DNA of 43,463 bases from a virus (IMGVR_UViG_3300021601_000001:1-43463), one strand, 5' to 3'. Positions 21,923-29,403 are shown, counted from the first letter of the stretch. Notes: a model not told the origin generated them from the letters alone. Numbers and translations are program-made.

Positions 21923-22873
21923 ATGCCAAGCCCTAAAACGATTAAAGAATTACTAAAGCTGAAGCCTTGTCCTTTTGAAGATGGGCAAATAATCACAGCT
22001 AAAGAATTTGATTATGCTAATGATAACGACTTAATTCATCGTTGCTTATGGCACAATGCACACGATTATGTTTATAACTCTTTTGGTCTTGAGTGGGAAT
22101 ATCCCTATTTAAAACCCTTCAAAATGCCCGATGGCTACTACCACCTACCGCCCAACAAACAGCTTGGGTTGCCGTTGGGGGAGTGGACGTTTGAAGAGCT
22201 TGAGCCGTTTATTAAGACATTGGCGTTTGGAACCTTAAAGGAATATACGGGCAAATCCAGTATTGCCGAGCTAAGCAAAGGTGGGTGTCTTCTTTTGGAT
22301 GATTTACATTCTTGGCACGAAGACCCTTGGAAAATCTGCATAAAGAAACAACCCCCTAACCTTTACAACCCACTAGACCCTAAAGAAGAAATGCTAAGGG
22401 AAGATAATAGTGCTAATGAAGAACAACCAGCAAAGGAAACCGAAACAATGGAATTACCGTGGCGGGATATTAGTACAATAGAAGAGTGTGGAATAGGTTT
22501 GCCTATTTTTTGTTGTACCGATGACCATGAAGACCCTCATTATTACATTTACGAAAAATCTAAGGATATAAAGTTTTTTAAAGAACACTACAACTATTGG
22601 ATGCTAGCACCTAAGTTAGCACCATTACCAAACCCCCCAGCGGTTGAAGTGCCTGTTGAGCCTGGAAGGGTTAGCGTGCAGGAGTTTGCAAAAGCCCCTT
22701 TAGGCAAGTGGTTTAAGCTAGGAAGAATGCAATACAGGGCGTTTGTTGAAGAAGATGACTACGCAAAAGAATGTATATCGGTTAGAGAAATTATCGAACA
22801 AAATGACCTAATATACGCCACCGACCCAACGGCGTGGTTAGCACACAAAGCAGAACAAGAAGGGAAGAATTAG
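21923..22873 (+). CDS. DUF551-like domain protein
   Basis: A 316-aa protein. Residues ~180-240 (PWRDISTIEECGIGLPIFCC ... YNYWMLAPKLAPLPNPP) resemble the DUF551 pattern that ends WMPLPEPP, common in phage early regions and of unknown function. The N-terminal ~150 residues are unrelated, with GEWTFEELEPFIKTLAFG. The first and last thirds look like separate modules joined by an acidic linker. The initiation block is GCAGGTAAGTAATG. Confidence 0.65.
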   Translation: MPSPKTIKELLKLKPCPFEDGQIITAKEFDYANDNDLIHRCLWHNAHDYVYNSFGLEWEYPYLKPFKMPDGYYHLPPNKQLGLPLGEWTFEELEPFIKTLAFGTLKEYTGKSSIAELSKGGCLLLDDLHSWHEDPWKICIKKQPPNLYNPLDPKEEMLREDNSANEEQPAKETETMELPWRDISTIEECGIGLPIFCCTDDHEDPHYYIYEKSKDIKFFKEHYNYWMLAPKLAPLPNPPAVEVPVEPGRVSVQEFAKAPLGKWFKLGRMQYRAFVEEDDYAKECISVREIIEQNDLIYATDPTAWLAHKAEQEGKN

Positions 22874-22875
22874 AG

Positions 22876-23268
22876 ATGACAAATAAATCAAATAGCTTGA
22901 AAAAATGGACGACCAAAGCAGGGTTAGAAGCAGAGGTAGTTTATTATCCGCCTCAACACCACGCCTTAGGAGCTTGGCATTGTGGTTATGTTCAAGTGCC
23001 AGTGGATAGCCCTCTAAATGGGGTTGACTTCATGGACTCCTCATTGAAACGTGTAGAAGTGCATGGTGGACTAACTTTTTCAGGAAGAGACAAAGAAGGG
23101 CTATGGTGGTGTGGGTTTGATACTAACCATTACCAAGATTCAGTATTTGAGCAACACCAAGAATTCGTCGAAAACCAGTGCGAAAAGTTAGCGTTACAGT
23201 TAAAAACCTTAATTGACAAACAAGAAACCAAGGAGGCACAAACGAGTGATGACAGCGTTTTTATTTAG
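22876..23268 (+). CDS. Protein of unknown function
   Basis: A 130-aa protein from ATG 22876, two bases after the previous stop (MTNKSNSLKKWTTKAGLEAE ... WHCGYVQVPVDSPLNGVDFM). Aromatic-rich, beta-type middle (GLWWCGFDTNHYQDS) and a helical end. It overlaps the next gene. Looks like the many phage proteins read from operon ends; no family recognised. Confidence 0.6.
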   Translation: MTNKSNSLKKWTTKAGLEAEVVYYPPQHHALGAWHCGYVQVPVDSPLNGVDFMDSSLKRVEVHGGLTFSGRDKEGLWWCGFDTNHYQDSVFEQHQEFVENQCEKLALQLKTLIDKQETKEAQTSDDSVFI

Positions 23269-23470
23269 AAAGTATTTTGCACTTATAATATTGCCATGGG
23301 CTTGGGTACTAAGAGTATTGCTTTATATAGCTCAATCAGTATCCTATAACCTAGAAGCCAGCTTTAGCTACTGTATGGAAGCATCAGACAGTGCTTACTT
23401 ACACGCTTTAGACCTATTGAGAGAAGGCTACAAAGAAACCAAGGGGGGACAAGCCGATGAAGACACCTGA
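23246..23470 (+). CDS. Small membrane protein
   Basis: A 74-aa protein with start GTG 23246, 9 nt after GGAGG; ATG 23249 directly follows it. One hydrophobic segment (YFALIILPWAWVLRVLLYIA), then an amphipathic helix and an acidic end. It overlaps both neighbours. Confidence 0.6.
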   Translation: MMTAFLFRKYFALIILPWAWVLRVLLYIAQSVSYNLEASFSYCMEASDSAYLHALDLLREGYKETKGGQADEDT

Positions 23471-24119
23471 AACCGTTACCCTCATTGATTTAGAGGGGAA
23501 GCCAATAGAGCTTTTTAAAAGTAATTGCAGTCTTTTGAACGAAGACGTAAAGGATAAAATCGTTTTATTGGACGTAATAAAGAACAAACCCATTATCTAT
23601 TTTGAGTATTTACACGCAATTATTAACACCATTTACTATCAAGATGATACTGTCGTTTCAGTAGACCTTTGCCGTAATATGTATCCCTTTGAGAACGGTA
23701 GTTTAAAAGGTGAATACGATAGACAAGAAGGTATACAGTTAAAAAATCTCATCAACGACCAGCTAACCTTCATCCGCAACGGGATGTGGGAGACCCTAGC
23801 CATCTACCAAACCACGCTAGGGCGGTACTGGGAAGTGCCGTGGTATAATTCATTCCACTTTAACTTTGACCTACCTATAGTATATGAGCTGTGTGAGACC
23901 GCTAGACACGATTACATTTCTTGCAAGAAAGATAGGGTAGGCAAGTTAGTTTTTGTGCCATGTAATAGGCACGGATACCCAATAGGAGATGATGTTTTAA
24001 GTGAATCCAAGTTTGTTAAGCAGTTTAGCAGAGTAAGACCTAGTGCAAATTGGTTTTTGAGCCACTACCACAAAGTTTTCAGCAAGCTAACACCGTATGA
24101 AGGAGAATCACCTAATTAA
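23457..24119 (+). CDS. Protein of unknown function
   Basis: A 220-aa alpha/beta protein (MKTPETVTLIDLEGKPIELF ... PFENGSLKGEYDRQEGIQLK). GGGGGG precedes the ATG and it overlaps its neighbour by 14 nt. Aromatic-rich C-terminal half (RYWEVPWYNSFHFNFDLPIV). No catalytic motif recognised. Confidence 0.65.
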   Translation: MKTPETVTLIDLEGKPIELFKSNCSLLNEDVKDKIVLLDVIKNKPIIYFEYLHAIINTIYYQDDTVVSVDLCRNMYPFENGSLKGEYDRQEGIQLKNLINDQLTFIRNGMWETLAIYQTTLGRYWEVPWYNSFHFNFDLPIVYELCETARHDYISCKKDRVGKLVFVPCNRHGYPIGDDVLSESKFVKQFSRVRPSANWFLSHYHKVFSKLTPYEGESPN

Positions 24120-24324
24120 ACTACTTCATTGGTTACTTCACTTAATTTTAGATTTACAAATCCCCGCCATTCTAGGGATGTACCTAGGGTGGTTAATACA
24201 AAAGAAAGCAAAAGAAGAATGTTTAACTTTTTTAAAGAAAAACAACAGCCCGAAGATGGAAGCGAATCAACCGCTAAATCAGAACAAAGCTACGAAAAAC
24301 GAAGACTCCACTACGAATCAATAA
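24097..24324 (+). CDS. Small membrane protein
   Basis: A 75-aa protein with a hydrophobic N-terminal half (LIKLLHWLLHLILDLQIPAI LGMYLGWLI) and a polar Lys/Asn/Gln tail. It overlaps the previous gene by 23 nt and the next by 106 nt. The ribosome site before ATG 24097 is weak; a good AAGGAG lies just inside the frame, so the true start may be slightly downstream on a rare codon. Confidence 0.5.
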   Translation: MKENHLIKLLHWLLHLILDLQIPAILGMYLGWLIQKKAKEECLTFLKKNNSPKMEANQPLNQNKATKNEDSTTNQ

Positions 24325-24740
24325 AAACGATTACGGTAGACGAATTGAAAGAACTACAAGAAAAAGCAATGCACCCTACTGTTGCCGTAAAGCAGTTGGA
24401 GATACTACATGAACAAGGACTTAACGATTTAAAGCAGTACATCGGTGAAATTACTATAATAGAATATGATGTTGATAAGGCTTTAAATTCAGTCGGTCTA
24501 AGGCTAGATAGAGACCTTAGATACTGTAGAGAGTCAAGTACACCAAATGTTTATGGTTTGATAGAAACGTTTTTGTCTCATGTATTACAAAATAAAAAAC
24601 AAAATCTACCTGAAGTAAAATCTTACAATCAGCATAATTTTATTTTAGAAAAAGTAACAAGTAGAATCGCATCAGGTGATTTAATTGTAGAATGTGTGAA
24701 AGGAGAATCGACGGATGATAACAAAGTTCATTCTTGTTAA
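24219..24740 (+). CDS. Helical protein of unknown function
   Basis: A 173-aa protein from ATG 24219 (MFNFFKEKQQPEDGSESTAK ...). Helical middle with ITVDELKELQEKAMHPTVAV and a C-terminal domain (DLRYCRESSTPNVYGLIETF). The frame is open to a TTG at 24129 but that part overlaps the membrane gene. It ends 26 nt inside the next gene. Confidence 0.6.
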   Translation: MFNFFKEKQQPEDGSESTAKSEQSYEKRRLHYESIKTITVDELKELQEKAMHPTVAVKQLEILHEQGLNDLKQYIGEITIIEYDVDKALNSVGLRLDRDLRYCRESSTPNVYGLIETFLSHVLQNKKQNLPEVKSYNQHNFILEKVTSRIASGDLIVECVKGESTDDNKVHSC

Positions 24741-24990
24741 TGGTACTAAGGTATCAGGAGAGTTTAAATACTGTTGGTGGAGGGCTTGCTACATTGCAAA
24801 AATAGCAATGTATACCTTTCCTACAACGCAAAAAATCGGAGGTATACTATCTCGGGATGGGTGGAGAGGAGGCGGTGCTGATGCTACAGCGTATTATTTA
24901 AACAATGTAATACTAACTAACCAGTATAATACCGAAACAGTTACCAATGTTAAAATCCCTCGTACTGCCGTTTTGCTTATTTCAGAATAA
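24715..24990 (+). CDS. Small protein of unknown function
   Basis: A 91-aa protein (MITKFILVNGTKVSGEFKYC ...), with AAAGGAG 8 nt before the ATG. Trp/Cys-rich early part (CWWRACYIAKIA), Gly-rich loop, beta-type C-terminus. No family recognised. Confidence 0.6.
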   Translation: MITKFILVNGTKVSGEFKYCWWRACYIAKIAMYTFPTTQKIGGILSRDGWRGGGADATAYYLNNVILTNQYNTETVTNVKIPRTAVLLISE

Positions 24991-25005
24991 GGAGTCAACC
25001 ACCTA

Positions 25006-25176
25006 ATGAGAATCGGTAAAAATGGATATATTAGAGGCTTCTACGACCAAAGCAACCCCAATAATACAGGCAAAACAGTAGAGGTATTCTATACGGATGA
25101 AGAACAAGGAACACCTGAATGCCACGACGATGACGAAGAAACGGAGCAAGCACCAAATGACCTCACTGGAGATTAG
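25006..25176 (+). CDS. Short acidic protein
   Basis: A 56-aa protein: MRIGKNGYIRGFYDQSNPNN ... then an acidic tail ECHDDDEETEQAPNDLTGD. AAGGAG lies upstream. It overlaps the following disrupted gene by 20 nt. Confidence 0.6.
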   Translation: MRIGKNGYIRGFYDQSNPNNTGKTVEVFYTDEEQGTPECHDDDEETEQAPNDLTGD

Positions 25177-25372
25177 ACTATATTGCGGTTTATCCCTTCT
25201 ATTTAGCCCTTGAATTCTAGCTAGTATATTAGTTAATGAATTAGGACAGCCACATTATTTTAAAACAATCCCCTGTTTTATTGAAGTAATAGGCTGGTTT
25301 ATTTACGGATTATTCATAGGCAAAGAACACCCAACATTAAAGGATGTGAAGAAAGAATATGACCCCAAATAA
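25157..25372 (+). pseudogene. Small membrane-protein gene interrupted by an in-frame TGA
   Basis: ATG 25157 opens a frame of 72 codons that ends at TAA 25370-25372, but codon 19 is TGA (25211-25213). Without that stop it reads MTSLEIRLYCGLSLLFSP, then ILASILVNELGQPHYFKTIP, then a membrane segment (FIEVIGWFIYGLFIG) and a charged tail. It overlaps both neighbours as intact genes here do, so the frame was probably one gene. TGA acts as a normal stop in other genes of this genome, so nonsense mutation (or a sequencing error) is more likely than recoding. Confidence 0.6.
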
Positions 25373-25850
25373 CGAAGTTAAAGCCCCACGCCCCTGTACG
25401 CTACCGAAAGAGTGGAAGGGCGAAAGAACTTTTAATATCTACAACTTCACAGAAATAGAGTATATTTATGAGAGGTCGGATTATTGGACACCTGATTGTG
25501 ATGTATGTGGTTCTATTCGTATAAATGTTTACATCAAAACGAATGCTTCTATTGACCCTTTTAGGCATACACAATGGTACGATAAAGAAAAAGATGCCAT
25601 CAAAGAAGCTCAATTGTTCTCAATGGAAGTCATCCGAGCCATCGCATCCGCCCAGCGTCAGTGGCTTAAAGCGAAATGGTTTCAGTTTGTGGATGGGGAA
25701 GAATACGAAATACTTAGTAAAGCTTATGAAAAACATATAGATACAGTATACAATGCTACGGCTTCAGACTATATACTAGCCTTCAAACCCATTAGCGATT
25801 CACAAGAAGCGTGGGACGCAGTAGCACATGTTGAAGTGTGGGAGGGTTAA
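25359..25850 (+). CDS. Protein of unknown function
   Basis: A 163-aa protein (MTPNNEVKAPRPCTLPKEWK ...). It contains CDVCGSIRINVYIKTNAS and a helical C-terminal half (QRQWLKAKWFQFVDGEEYEI LSKAYEK). It overlaps the end of the disrupted gene. No family recognised. Confidence 0.6.
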   Translation: MTPNNEVKAPRPCTLPKEWKGERTFNIYNFTEIEYIYERSDYWTPDCDVCGSIRINVYIKTNASIDPFRHTQWYDKEKDAIKEAQLFSMEVIRAIASAQRQWLKAKWFQFVDGEEYEILSKAYEKHIDTVYNATASDYILAFKPISDSQEAWDAVAHVEVWEG

Positions 25851-25852
25851 AG

Positions 25853-26068
25853 ATGCAAACATTATTATCTTGCCCAATAAATTTTGCTTTAACTAATATT
25901 GAAATTAAGTATAACGGAATTTTAACAGCTGATTGTATCGGTAATCTAATTCAAATGTTACAGTATGCACAAAAATTACGCCCTACCCGCCAAGAATATG
26001 AATTAAGATTATTTACATTTTTTATTACGATGTTTAAACTAGGAGCAAAGATAGAATATGTGGTTTGA
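25853..26068 (+). CDS. Small protein of unknown function
   Basis: A 71-aa protein from ATG 25853, with GAGGG 7 nt upstream (MQTLLSCPINFALTNIEIKY ...), mostly helical. It stops with TGA. Function unknown. Confidence 0.55.
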   Translation: MQTLLSCPINFALTNIEIKYNGILTADCIGNLIQMLQYAQKLRPTRQEYELRLFTFFITMFKLGAKIEYVV

Positions 26069-26084
26069 TGAGGAGTGCGAAACG

Positions 26085-26264
26085 ATGATGCGATATGCTG
26101 AAATAAAACAAACGCTAATTGAGAACTTTCATACAAAAGAAGAAAAGGCTAGATTGATAAAAGAACTAGACGGTATTGTTCGCAAGATGGTTAAAAGAAA
26201 AGAAACACCAAAGACTGTATACCCACTTATGAACAGTAAACAAAAACAGAAATTGGAGGGTTAG
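26085..26264 (+). CDS. Small basic helical protein
   Basis: A 59-aa protein (MMRYAEIKQTLIENFHTKEE ... GIVRKMVKRKETPK). GGAG lies 11 nt before the ATG pair at 26085. A longer version from ATG 26058 (68 aa) overlaps the previous gene but lacks a ribosome site. Lys/Arg-rich end. Confidence 0.55.
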   Translation: MMRYAEIKQTLIENFHTKEEKARLIKELDGIVRKMVKRKETPKTVYPLMNSKQKQKLEG

Positions 26265-26266
26265 TG

Positions 26267-26590
26267 ATGCTTATCGGCTATCGTCGTTTACAACACGCAT
26301 CACCTAACGAAATAAGAAAGCATGCTTTATATGGCGTTTTTGTTCCTTTTTTCTGTATTTTGATGCTACCTATAGGATTGCCTATTGCATTTTTTTTGGG
26401 TATTTTTCGGCATACCGTAGAATTGTTTACCGAGCTATTGGAACAAGTAGGAGATGTTATTGAGAATATTGCTTATTTTTTAAAAAGCCCAAAAAACAAG
26501 ATTAAAGACTACCTAGAACATTCTCAAATGTTAATTACAGGCAAACTACCAAACCGTATTATTAAAGAGCTTGAAGAGGAAGATAGCTAA
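26267..26590 (+). CDS. Membrane protein of unknown function
   Basis: A 107-aa protein. One or two helices in a 30-residue hydrophobic block (YGVFVPFFCILMLPIGLPIA FFLGIF) followed by amphipathic helices and an acidic end. GGAGGG precedes the ATG (a GTG directly before it is a possible start). It overlaps the next gene by one base. Confidence 0.65.
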   Translation: MLIGYRRLQHASPNEIRKHALYGVFVPFFCILMLPIGLPIAFFLGIFRHTVELFTELLEQVGDVIENIAYFLKSPKNKIKDYLEHSQMLITGKLPNRIIKELEEEDS

Positions 26591-27111
26591 TGACACGCAA
26601 ACTAACGGATGAGCAGGTGAAGTACATTAAAGAAGACCTAAAAGTGTCTTGCAATACATGCAGAATACGCTTACTGCAATCCAAGGTAGAAGAAGATACG
26701 TGGCATATGATTGTTATTGAAAAACCTAAACATGGTAGAGATGACAATAGAGTAGTTAGAACAACTTTTGGAGAAAATAACTTTGAAACAGCCGACGAAG
26801 CCATAGCCTACGCCGAACACCTACTTAACCAACACTATTGCTGGCTACCCCAACAACAAAGTTGGATTACTAGCGGAGAGCTTTACAACTTTGCTAACAA
26901 TGGGGCTAATAAGGTGCTGGAGCTGATGCACTTGGCTTATGCTAGTTATTGGGATGAAAGAGAAGACGTTTGGTACACTAGAGAATGTATTTGGAATGGT
27001 CAAACTAGCATAACTCAACAGATAGGAATGCCGACAAGCGAAGAATGGAGTAAAGGCATAACTATTCACCCCGAAAGCCCTATTTGGGATGCTGTGAAGG
27101 GAGTTGTGTGA
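26590..27111 (+). CDS. Protein of unknown function
   Basis: A 173-aa protein (MTRKLTDEQVKYIKEDLKVS ...). CNTCRIRLLQ near residue 22, then EEDTWHMIVIEKPKHGRDDN and a Trp-rich second half. It stops with TGA overlapping the next ATG. No family recognised. Confidence 0.6.
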   Translation: MTRKLTDEQVKYIKEDLKVSCNTCRIRLLQSKVEEDTWHMIVIEKPKHGRDDNRVVRTTFGENNFETADEAIAYAEHLLNQHYCWLPQQQSWITSGELYNFANNGANKVLELMHLAYASYWDEREDVWYTRECIWNGQTSITQQIGMPTSEEWSKGITIHPESPIWDAVKGVV

Positions 27112-27344
27112 TGGAGCTAGCAAAAAACGTATGGCATAATATTTCCATGTTACCTCCTTTTCTTCTTAGTCCAATTGTATTTTATGACGATAGCCCACGT
27201 TCTGTTTTTAGTGAACGGTGGGAACCGTTTTTAAACCCCTATTTAATTAACAACTACGGTTTAATAAAGAGCGATATCGATTATTGCAAGCGGTTTTCCC
27301 AGTTTATGATTCTTAGCAATCCAAATGAGAAAGCAGGTGAATGA
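27111..27344 (+). CDS. Small protein of unknown function
   Basis: A 77-aa protein from ATG 27111 (MELAKNVWHNISMLPPFLLS ...), with GGGAG 7 nt upstream. Aromatic-rich, with YFDDSPR-like middle and an ending typical of these operon genes (ATGA overlap). Confidence 0.6.
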   Translation: MELAKNVWHNISMLPPFLLSPIVFYDDSPRSVFSERWEPFLNPYLINNYGLIKSDIDYCKRFSQFMILSNPNEKAGE

Positions 27345-27451
27345 TGGAACATGATTTATTTGATTATGTATTTTTAGGGATTTTTTGTTTTCCTATTTTA
27401 GCAGTTTGTATTTCTTTTGTAATTTTTACTCGGCGTTTATTTAGAAAGTAG
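27341..27451 (+). CDS. 36-aa membrane microprotein
   Basis: MMEHDLFDYVFLGIFCFPIL then AVCISFVIFTRRLFRK: one membrane helix with a basic inner end. GCAGGTGA precedes the ATG pair; it overlaps the previous stop. Confidence 0.55.
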   Translation: MMEHDLFDYVFLGIFCFPILAVCISFVIFTRRLFRK

Positions 27452-27458
27452 GTAAGTA

Positions 27459-27629
27459 ATGGAATCACTACAACAAATTAAAAATGAACACACGGATTAC
27501 CACACTTACTTAATCGTTGAACAAAGAAAAAAGGCACTTGAAACTTACAACGCTATCCGTGAAAAGCTAGCAGATAAAAAAGACAATGGTAAACGTGTGC
27601 AGTTATTACTACAACTTGAAGGAGTTTAG
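27459..27629 (+). CDS. 56-aa helical protein
   Basis: MESLQQIKNEHTDYHTYLIV ... ALETYNAIREKLADKKDNGK: a charged helical protein behind GTAGGTAAGTAATG, a recurrent initiation block here. Function unknown. Confidence 0.55.
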   Translation: MESLQQIKNEHTDYHTYLIVEQRKKALETYNAIREKLADKKDNGKRVQLLLQLEGV

Positions 27630-27632
27630 AAA

Positions 27633-27803
27633 ATGACCGCATTAGAAAATGTTAGAAATTTTTTAATTATAGAAATGGCATTAACTGCCATTATTTATTT
27701 TGTAAAAGACGGTGAGCCTAGAGGTATATATTCTTTTAAGGAATATATATTTTCTACAATTATATCGTTTACAATCTATTATTTTTGCGGTTTGTTCAGT
27801 TAA
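27633..27803 (+). CDS. 56-aa membrane protein
   Basis: MTALENVRNFLIIEMALTAI ... two hydrophobic segments around a short charged loop (KDGEPRG). GGAG lies upstream; it starts 3 nt after the previous stop. Confidence 0.55.
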   Translation: MTALENVRNFLIIEMALTAIIYFVKDGEPRGIYSFKEYIFSTIISFTIYYFCGLFS

Positions 27804-27828
27804 TAAGCTAATAGAAGGAGTTTAATCG

Positions 27829-28050
27829 ATGCTAGAAAAAATACACGGATTAGTGAAAATAGTGCAATGGGTTTCTATAGCAAACTCTTTAGTCCTTCCT
27901 TTTTTGCCTTTGTTAGTTTTATTGTCTTTTTCGTTTAGAATCTTTTGCCCTAAAAGTCTGAACGGTTTAGCGGGATTACTTATTATCACATTTGTTGTTT
28001 TGTTTTTTGTATTAAGCCATTTTGATAAACACAATGGATTATTTAAATAA
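27829..28050 (+). CDS. Small membrane protein with two helices
   Basis: A 73-aa protein (MLEKIHGLVKIVQWVSIANS ...), helices at ~12-38 and ~45-65, with AGAAGGAG upstream. Its stop codon runs directly into the structured element that follows. Confidence 0.65.
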   Translation: MLEKIHGLVKIVQWVSIANSLVLPFLPLLVLLSFSFRIFCPKSLNGLAGLLIITFVVLFFVLSHFDKHNGLFK

Positions 28051-28172
28051 GCTAAACCCCCTACATCGTCATGTAAGGGGAGCGGTATTAGCTTGTGGTT
28101 CTCCCACGCTTGCCGAGGCTGGAAAGGAAGGAAACAGGAACTCGGCAAGGTGCTATCCCGACAAGGAATAGC
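28049..28172 (+). ncRNA. Structured RNA element, four successive stem-loops
   Basis: Perfect outer stem AAGCTAA (28049-28055)/TTAGCTT (28088-28094) enclosing CCCC-TAC/GTA-GGGG. Then GTGG/CCAC (28095-28107), then a 9-bp perfect stem CTTGCCGAG (28109-28117)/CTCGGCAAG (28141-28149) whose 23-nt loop holds AAGGAAGG, then GCTAT/ATAGC (28152-28172). The purine loop matches the ribosome-binding motif repeated before several genes. It may be a leader, a small RNA or a processing site. No known class recognised. Confidence 0.5.
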
Positions 28173-28187
28173 TAGTATTAGTATTAT
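28158..28187 (+). promoter_or_regulatory. Possible promoter
   Basis: CCGACA (28158-28163), 18-nt spacer, TATTAT (28182-28187), just before the start region of the next gene. It overlaps the last stem of the structured element. Confidence 0.4.
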
Positions 28188-28206
28188 AACACACGAAGTT
28201 TTGAAA

Positions 28207-28425
28207 GTGAAGATTGAAACAGACGCAGAGTATAAACTCATATCAAAGCTAGCTTACAATCTTAGTTTTAACGCTCCTTTTGATGGGGTGGAGTTTACGC
28301 AAGAAGATATAAACGATTTAGCAGATGCCATTGATGCTTATGATGTTGAACATGGATATGTAATGAATGAGCCATCACAAGAAGCGATAGACGAACACGA
28401 AAGGGATAGGAATAATGCCATTTGA
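28207..28425 (+). CDS. Small acidic protein
   Basis: A 72-aa protein from GTG 28207 (TTG 28201 is equally possible): KIETDAEYKLISKLAYNLSF ... FTQEDINDLADAIDAYDVEH. The frame is open further up but that part is the structured element and a promoter. It overlaps the next gene by 11 nt. Confidence 0.5.
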   Translation: MKIETDAEYKLISKLAYNLSFNAPFDGVEFTQEDINDLADAIDAYDVEHGYVMNEPSQEAIDEHERDRNNAI

Positions 28426-28579
28426 TGATGAAGATTATAAAGTGTTAGGTATTGAACCACCATCGCAATATGAAGAGCATCGACTTACAGGGGAAATGAC
28501 GCTCAATGATACCCTGTTTATGGACAAGAGCCGAATGGTTAGGAAGCTCTTTCTCCGTTTTTTAGGCGGGCTAAATTAA
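28415..28579 (+). CDS. 54-aa protein, last early gene
   Basis: MPFDDEDYKVLGIEPPSQYE ... then a basic C-terminal end (SRMVRKLFLRFLGGLN). AGGG lies upstream of the ATG. It closes the rightward block before the terminators. Confidence 0.55.
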   Translation: MPFDDEDYKVLGIEPPSQYEEHRLTGEMTLNDTLFMDKSRMVRKLFLRFLGGLN

Positions 28580-28593
28580 CGTTACTACCGTTG

Positions 28594-28628
28594 ATGATGC
28601 CCCTATTATTCAGTAATGGGGGCGTCAT
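28594..28628 (+). terminator. Strong hairpin at the end of the early block
   Basis: A 15-bp stem (28594-28608 with 28614-28628, two G-U pairs) with a 5-nt loop. Only TTT follows, so it may protect the 3' end while the next hairpin terminates. Confidence 0.6.
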
Positions 28629-28640
28629 GCTTTAAAACAA

Positions 28641-28679
28641 TAAAGCCCCCTTGACAAAAGGAAAACAAAGGGGCTTTTA
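28641..28679 (+). terminator. Bidirectional-looking terminator
   Basis: AAAGCCCC (28642-28649) pairs with GGGGCTTT (28670-28677), A-rich on the left and T-rich on the right. It ends the early block. Confidence 0.65.
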
Positions 28680-28719
28680 GTTAGAAACCTAATTACCTAA
28701 ACGATTTATAAATATGACG

Positions 28720-28917
28720 ATTTGCGGTAGTCATCTAAGCTTTTATATAGTAACACATCCCTAACAAAAAAACTACCCCTGCTCGTTATCCGAAGAAGAA
28801 TCACAAGCAAGGGTCTACAGTAGTTTATCATTTTCAGAGCAGTTACTATGAAGTCTAATTTGCGGTTAGAACAGGATTTTATACTAACACATCTTCAAAT
28901 AAAAATCTACCCATGCC
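28720..28917. repeat. Imperfect ~60-bp duplication in the convergent region
   Basis: 28720-28783 and 28858-28917 share ATTTGCGGT, then TTTATA, AACACATC, an A-rich tract, CTACCC and ATGCC/CTGC in the same order and spacing. They flank the late terminator. No gene lies in 28680-28900. Confidence 0.6.
28766..28826 (-). terminator. Late operon terminator
   Basis: Minus strand: AAACTAC (28826-28820) and CCCTTGCT pair with AGCAGGGG and GTAGTTT (28783-28770), and the T run is 28772-28766. This ends leftward late transcription facing the early terminators. Confidence 0.7.
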
Positions 28918-29110
28918 ATTGTTGTTTAATTTGCTTCAACCAACGCTTAGCAAACTGCAAAACCGTATCACTTTTACGGCAGGTTTCTTGCACCTTGCTA
29001 TCTACCACAGGTAGGCAATTCAACGCCGTATAACCGATTCTAGGATTGACGACACGGCTCCGTTTCATAGCATCAGGAAGTATAACTATCGGGTGTTTAT
29101 GAACTAACAA
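28907..29110 (-). CDS. Possible small protein, last late frame
   Basis: A 67-aa open frame with a TTG start overlapping the winged-helix gene by 14 nt (KHPIVILPDAMKRSRVVNPR ... basic helical end LQFAKRWLKQIKQQWHG). There is no good ribosome site; an internal ATG at 29068 would give 53 aa. It lies inside the late transcript, before the terminator. Confidence 0.35.
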   Translation of the reverse strand: MLVHKHPIVILPDAMKRSRVVNPRIGYTALNCLPVVDSKVQETCRKSDTVLQFAKRWLKQIKQQWHG

Positions 29111-29351
29111 AGTTTAATTCTCCATCATTAACGGCTAGCTTATAAATCCTAGTGCAACCGCATCTTGTATTGGTTCTAACTCTTTTTGAAGTAACTAGCT
29201 TTTTATCTTCAATCAATCGCATCTTTTGGATGACAACCCATTTGTTTAATTCTGCAAGTTCCACAATTTCAGCAATGCTTTTGTAGTCTTTCAAGTGTTC
29301 CTTGATTTTTTCGTACAATTCCATATGCGTAAAACGATAACCTCTTTTCAT
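29097..29351 (-). CDS. Small winged-helix DNA-binding protein
   Basis: An 84-aa protein: EHLKDYKSIAEIVELAELNK WVVIQKMRLIEDKKLVTSKR then a wing (TRCGCTRIYKL), a complete winged helix. AAGGGG lies before the ATG, as before the first late gene. Encoded after the lysis genes, it may regulate late or host transcription. Confidence 0.65.
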   Translation of the reverse strand: MKRGYRFTHMELYEKIKEHLKDYKSIAEIVELAELNKWVVIQKMRLIEDKKLVTSKRVRTNTRCGCTRIYKLAVNDGELNFVSS

Positions 29352-29403
29352 ATTATACCCCTTTGTTTTTATTTTGTCCTACAGTGTCCTTTTGTATTAT
29401 AGA

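Noticed and set aside
25211-25213. Recoded genetic code (TGA as Trp)
   Set aside because: TGA ends several intact genes here (for example those stopping at 13842, 26068 and 27111), and Trp is encoded by TGG throughout.
28848-29033. Plus-strand 61-codon frame in the convergent region
   Set aside because: No ribosome site, lies beyond the early terminators and inside the late transcript on the other strand.
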